A stretch of 26,623 nt of DNA from JBKHJA01 sp046538375 (lineage in GTDB: Bacteria > Acidobacteriota > Aminicenantia > Aminicenantales > Aminicenantaceae): assembly GCA_046538375.1 (NCBI GenBank), contig JBKHJA010000022.1, positions 1-26,623 of the forward strand, given 5' to 3'. A program made the translations under genes and the position numbers. Within the stretch, counting starts at the first letter, position 1. Each line of letters opens with the position of its first letter. This document shows, in pieces, positions 23,324-26,623 of the stretch. Below the pieces are notes generated by a model. The model worked only from the letters and a program-made list of their open reading frames with translations, was not told the origin of the DNA and did no database searches.

Positions 23324-26179
23324 TTATTTTTTTGTTGTTTCATGGTGCACTTTATAAGTGACTTGGTAGAGTTCCTCGGGCTTGATCGGCTTACTCAGGT
23401 AACCATCCATACCCGCTTCAAGACAACGTTCCCGGTCTCCTTTCATGGCATGGGCAGTCATGGCGACAATGGGAATATGGTCTCCTGTGTTTTTCTCTTT
23501 TTCTCGAATGAAAGATGTGGCCTTGAAGCCGTCGATATTGGGCATCTGGATGTCCATTAGAACAAGGTCAAATTTATGACTCTCCAATGCTCTCAATGTC
23601 TGTTGACCATCCGCCACCGCGGTTACCTTATGTCCTCTCTTCTCCAGCATACGGACAACAATTTTTTGGTTTATGATGTTGTCCTCAGCCAAAAGAATAT
23701 TCAATCGGGGAAGGGATTCTCTTATGGAGTGTCGAGTCAGCAGAGGAATAGACTCATCTTCTTTTCCTGATGATCCCACGGCCAACATGATGGCATCCAT
23801 AAGCTCGGATTGTCTGATGGGCTTATTCAGGTAAGCAGAGATTTCCAATTCTCGACAGCGTTCAACATCGTCTCGCTTTCCGGATGAGGTGAGCATCATG
23901 ATGATGGGCTTGTCCACATCTTCTTCTTTTATTTTTTCTGCCAGGGCAAAACCGTCCATTTCCGGCATAAAGGAATCGATGAGGATGAGATTAAAAGGCT
24001 TTTTTTTCTTTTTAGCTTCGTTGATGGCAGCCAGAGCTTGTTTTCCGCTGGCTACTTCTGTGGGCTTCATATTCCAGCTAGAAAGCATTTCTTTGAGAAT
24101 TTTACGGTTGGTGGCGTTGTCGTCCACCACCAACACAGGGATATTCTTTAAATCTTTCAATGGGGCAGGAACGAGCTTTTTTTCTGAAACCCTCTGAAGG
24201 CTCATATTTGCTGTGAAATGAAATAGACTTCCTCTATTCTTTCGGTTTTCCACCCACATCTTCCCTCCCATAAGTTCTACCAACTGGGATGAGATGGAAA
24301 GGCCAAGACCAGAGCCTCCGTATTTTCGGGTGCCGGAGCTATCTGCTTGAGAAAATGCGTCGAATATCATTCGTTTTTTTTCCTGAGGAACGCCAATCCC
24401 TGTGTCCTTTACGGTAAAGTGAAGACAGATATCTTCTTTTTGCCTTGACTGTATCTCTACAGCCACCACAACTTCTCCCTTATCAGTAAATTTAACAGCA
24501 TTACTGACCAGATTGAGGATGATTTGGCGGAGGCATCCAGGATCGCCTATGAGTCCATCGGGTATTTCAGGAGGGATGTAAGAGGCCAGTTCCAATCCCT
24601 TCTCATGGGCCTGCATGGCTAAAGAACCAATGGAATCTCCTACACAGTCACGCAGACTAAAGGGTACAGAGGAAAGTTCAATTTTTCTGGCTTCGATCTT
24701 GGAAAAATCCAGGATATCGTTGATGATACCCATAAGGGAGTTGGCTGATTTCTTGATGGCTTTGAGGTACTCTTCCTGTTCAGAATCAAGATCCGTATCC
24801 AGAGCAAGTGCAGTCATGCCTATTATCCCGTTCATAGGTGTTCGTATTTCATGACTCATGTTAGCCAGAAACTCGCTTTTGGTTCGATTGGCAACTTCCG
24901 CTTCTTGTTTTGCTTTTTTCAGTTCCTGTTCAACTCGTTTGCGTTCAGTGATATCGCGGTATATACCGTAAACTGCCACCACTTTTCCCTCTACTGTGAT
25001 CGGCGAAGCAAGAAGAGAGACATCGATCAATGTTCCATTTTTGCGTTGACGGACAGTTTCTATGGTAATTTTCTCTCCCTGAGCTACTTTTTTGGTGAGA
25101 AAGATCCCTTTATCATGGGAGTCAGGTGGACAAATCATCTCATCCACAGATTTGTCCACCACCTCTTCATTTTTATACCCAAACAATCTGACAAACTCAC
25201 TGTTGGCCCGAATGACCCGACCATCTTTATCTGTCATCACGATGGCTTCTGGAGCACTCTCGAAAAGCTGATCCAAATAGGCTTTTTCCCTTAGAAATAT
25301 CTTCTCTGATTTCTTGCGTTTAGAGATGTCCCGGGCAATCCCCAACACAAGTTTTTTGTTTTTGATCTTTAAGGGATAAGTCCTTATCTCCACATCAACC
25401 GGAGTTCCATTTTTGCTGACCAAAGTCAGCTCATCCGGTCCAGTTGGTCTACCCAGCGCATTCTTGGCTAAATTTGAAGCTACCTTGGGGATTTGATTCG
25501 GGGGGAGTAATTTTAATTTTAAAAAGTTTTTGCCGATCAATTCTTCTTTCTTGTAACCCGTTATTTTCTCAGCAGCCCTATTGCCGTCAACAAAATTTCC
25601 TTTCAAATCGTTCAGATAGATTCCATCTGGAGCATTTTCGAATAATATTTTCAGACGCCGGAAGGAGTTTCTCAACTCTTCTTCCATGTTTATGCGCTTA
25701 ATAACTTTTCCTGTGCGTTCAGCGATGGAGTCGATCAAATTCCTCTCTTCCCTCAAAAAAGGCCCCTCATGCATTTCTGGCATCTTTTTCAAAAGATAGA
25801 CTTCTATGGCCCCGATTTGGTGGCCGTCAAAAGTGATAGGGGCGGCCTGTTTCCAGACAGTTTCATCGAAATTTTTTGTTCTGAACTCTTGGTTTTCAAA
25901 TATGATTCTGGCACAGGTGATTTCTGGGTACTGCCAGGAGCGAGGAATGAGATCAACTATTCCCTGCAGGATTTCTTCCAATGGAAGATCGGATTTATCC
26001 ACAAGTCTGGAGATGCTGTACATACAATTCAATTCTTTGTTTCTTTCGTTCAACTCCCATATCTTTTCTTTTAATATGTCATAGGCTGCCTGAAAATCTG
26101 GGGAGGAAGATCTTGTTTCTTTTTTATTGACATTCAATTCTTTATTTACCATTTCCCGTTTTTTCTCTGAGTCCTGCAT
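23324..26179 (-). CDS. Soluble hybrid sensor histidine kinase (GAF-like, PAS-PAS, HisKA, HATPase, REC-REC)
   Basis: The 951-residue product has no membrane segment and should sense a signal in the cytoplasm. A short coiled coil and a GAF-like domain occupy about residues 30-165, followed by two PAS domains (about 172-288 and 300-416, each ending in a 'ARDISKRK' or 'YRDITERK' type tail). The kinase has the H-box SHEIRTPMNG (His443), N-box ILNLVSNAVKF, G-boxes DTGIGV and GGSGLGLSIS. Two receivers follow: REC1 about 680-800 with Asp735 and Lys786, REC2 about 825-945 with Asp876, Thr908 and Lys930. The ATG has a good SD (AGAGGAGA). It opens the five-gene signalling block and is the only kinase in the window, so it probably drives the relay. 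Confidence 0.92.
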   Translation of the reverse strand: MQDSEKKREMVNKELNVNKKETRSSSPDFQAAYDILKEKIWELNERNKELNCMYSISRLVDKSDLPLEEILQGIVDLIPRSWQYPEITCARIIFENQEFRTKNFDETVWKQAAPITFDGHQIGAIEVYLLKKMPEMHEGPFLREERNLIDSIAERTGKVIKRINMEEELRNSFRRLKILFENAPDGIYLNDLKGNFVDGNRAAEKITGYKKEELIGKNFLKLKLLPPNQIPKVASNLAKNALGRPTGPDELTLVSKNGTPVDVEIRTYPLKIKNKKLVLGIARDISKRKKSEKIFLREKAYLDQLFESAPEAIVMTDKDGRVIRANSEFVRLFGYKNEEVVDKSVDEMICPPDSHDKGIFLTKKVAQGEKITIETVRQRKNGTLIDVSLLASPITVEGKVVAVYGIYRDITERKRVEQELKKAKQEAEVANRTKSEFLANMSHEIRTPMNGIIGMTALALDTDLDSEQEEYLKAIKKSANSLMGIINDILDFSKIEARKIELSSVPFSLRDCVGDSIGSLAMQAHEKGLELASYIPPEIPDGLIGDPGCLRQIILNLVSNAVKFTDKGEVVVAVEIQSRQKEDICLHFTVKDTGIGVPQEKKRMIFDAFSQADSSGTRKYGGSGLGLSISSQLVELMGGKMWVENRKNRGSLFHFTANMSLQRVSEKKLVPAPLKDLKNIPVLVVDDNATNRKILKEMLSSWNMKPTEVASGKQALAAINEAKKKKKPFNLILIDSFMPEMDGFALAEKIKEEDVDKPIIMMLTSSGKRDDVERCRELEISAYLNKPIRQSELMDAIMLAVGSSGKEDESIPLLTRHSIRESLPRLNILLAEDNIINQKIVVRMLEKRGHKVTAVADGQQTLRALESHKFDLVLMDIQMPNIDGFKATSFIREKEKNTGDHIPIVAMTAHAMKGDRERCLEAGMDGYLSKPIKPEELYQVTYKVHHETTKK

Positions 26180-26234
26180 TTTCTCCTCTAAAACCGGTCT
26201 TTTTTTTCACTACCACGAATTTTCATTTTCTTTT

Positions 26235-26279
26235 CTCAAATCAGTATTTTGAGCTATATATTCAAATATGTCCTCAAAA
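26235..26279. promoter_or_regulatory. Triple CTCAAA motif upstream of the histidine kinase gene
   Basis: CTCAAA (26235-26240), its inverted copy TTTTGAG (26247-26253) and CTCAAAA (26273-26279) lie 56 to 100 bases upstream of the ATG at 26179. The first two form an inverted repeat with a seven-base centre. An arrangement of one half-site in alternating orientation can mark a regulator binding site, but in AT-rich DNA six-base words recur by chance. Confidence 0.3.
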
Positions 26280-26581
26280 GATTTTTATTTGTTCCATTGA
26301 TATTCTCAAGGACATGATTTTCAGATGGTCTGCGCTTTCCTTATAAGGATTGCATGTTTTCTTGTGATCACAGCGATATCTTCAATTAAATTTTTAAACA
26401 CCCACATCCAACAGTCAATCATCTTTGAGGATGAATAGGAAGGTGATATTCTAGTTCGTTCTTTCACCTTTTAAGAGGGATGTGATGCTGGGTTTATTTA
26501 TAGAATTTGACACTCTTTTTACTCGATGGTAGAAGTAGGGCTGGTGTTTGGCATATAACCGTTAGGAATAAATAGGAGAAT

Positions 26582-26623
26582 TTGCGCATAAAATTCAAGA
26601 TTAACCATATTTCAGGAGAAAGT
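26582..26623 (+). CDS. Possible 5' end of a gene running off the right edge
   Basis: A TTG codon at 26582 opens a frame of 14 residues (MRIKFKINHISGES if TTG is read as Met) to the window end, with AGGAG at 26574-26578 only three bases before it and an in-frame TAG upstream. A second SD-like AGGAGAA lies at 26614-26620 and would fit an ATG just beyond the window instead. Only one of the two can be the true start. Too little is visible to name a product. Confidence 0.28.
   Translation, partial: MRIKFKINHISGES

Larger units (their letters stand above)
26180..26623. other. Upstream region of the signalling operon, divergent from a gene at the window edge
   Basis: There is no complete gene in these 444 AT-rich bases. 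They should hold the promoter of the histidine kinase operon (minus strand) and that of a gene on the plus strand that begins at or beyond the right edge. TTGACA at 26509-26514 is a perfect -35 box on the plus strand, but no good -10 box is found at 16-18 bases from it. Confidence 0.5.

Noticed and set aside
1..26623. CRISPR array, defence island or prophage
   Set aside because: No regularly spaced repeats, cas genes, integrase, toxin-antitoxin pair or phage structural gene was found on either strand.

Overview
The window looks like part of a chromosome from a Gram-negative anaerobe or facultative anaerobe of the Acidobacteriota/Aminicenantota type. This is an inference. It rests on a TonB-type receptor with an N-terminal carboxypeptidase-regulatory domain, a secreted protein full of Asp-box repeats, a GWxTD-TPR protein, an alkaline-phosphatase-superfamily 'sulfatase' fused to TPRs, and two MttB-family methyltransferases. 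This combination is common in that group, but no rRNA or marker gene is present to prove it. Nearly all the sequence is coding. Most genes have strong AGGAGG-like Shine-Dalgarno (SD) sites; a few use GTG or TTG starts. No tRNA, rRNA, CRISPR array or intact insertion sequence was seen.

Layout. (1) 1-9147, minus strand: an outer-membrane TonB-type receptor with its terminator at the window edge, a 667-base spacer holding a small fossil of an IS3-type transposase OrfA, a large exported Asp-box propeller protein, and a membrane-anchored sulfatase-like/TPR protein. (2) 9347-13113, plus strand: a lone MttB-family methyltransferase with a clear promoter and a hairpin leader, then an exported GWxTD-TPR protein. 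(3) 13150-17886: two divergent gene groups around a shared promoter region. The leftward group encodes an unknown membrane-anchored protein, a flavodoxin-like protein and a SAM methyltransferase. The rightward group encodes a corrinoid protein, a protein resembling the AdoMet-binding activation domain of methionine synthase, and a second MttB-family methyltransferase. (4) 17998-18759: a short-chain dehydrogenase. (5) 19003-26179, minus strand: five collinear signalling genes, namely a hybrid histidine kinase with two receivers, an Hpt-REC-Hpt protein, a lone receiver, a PilB/GspE-type motor ATPase with a receiver fused to its C-terminus, and another lone receiver. A further gene on the plus strand may begin at the right edge.

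How they may work together. The corrinoid cluster looks like a complete methyl-transfer module. The MttB-type protein would take a methyl group from a quaternary or tertiary amine onto the corrinoid protein, and the MetH-like protein with a flavodoxin could re-activate oxidised cobalamin. There is no RamA-type iron-sulfur protein in the window. The signalling block holds one kinase, six receivers and two Hpt domains but no DNA-binding output. The only effector is the PilB-like ATPase, which suggests a phosphorelay acting directly on a secretion or type IV pilus motor. This is the most unusual arrangement in the window.
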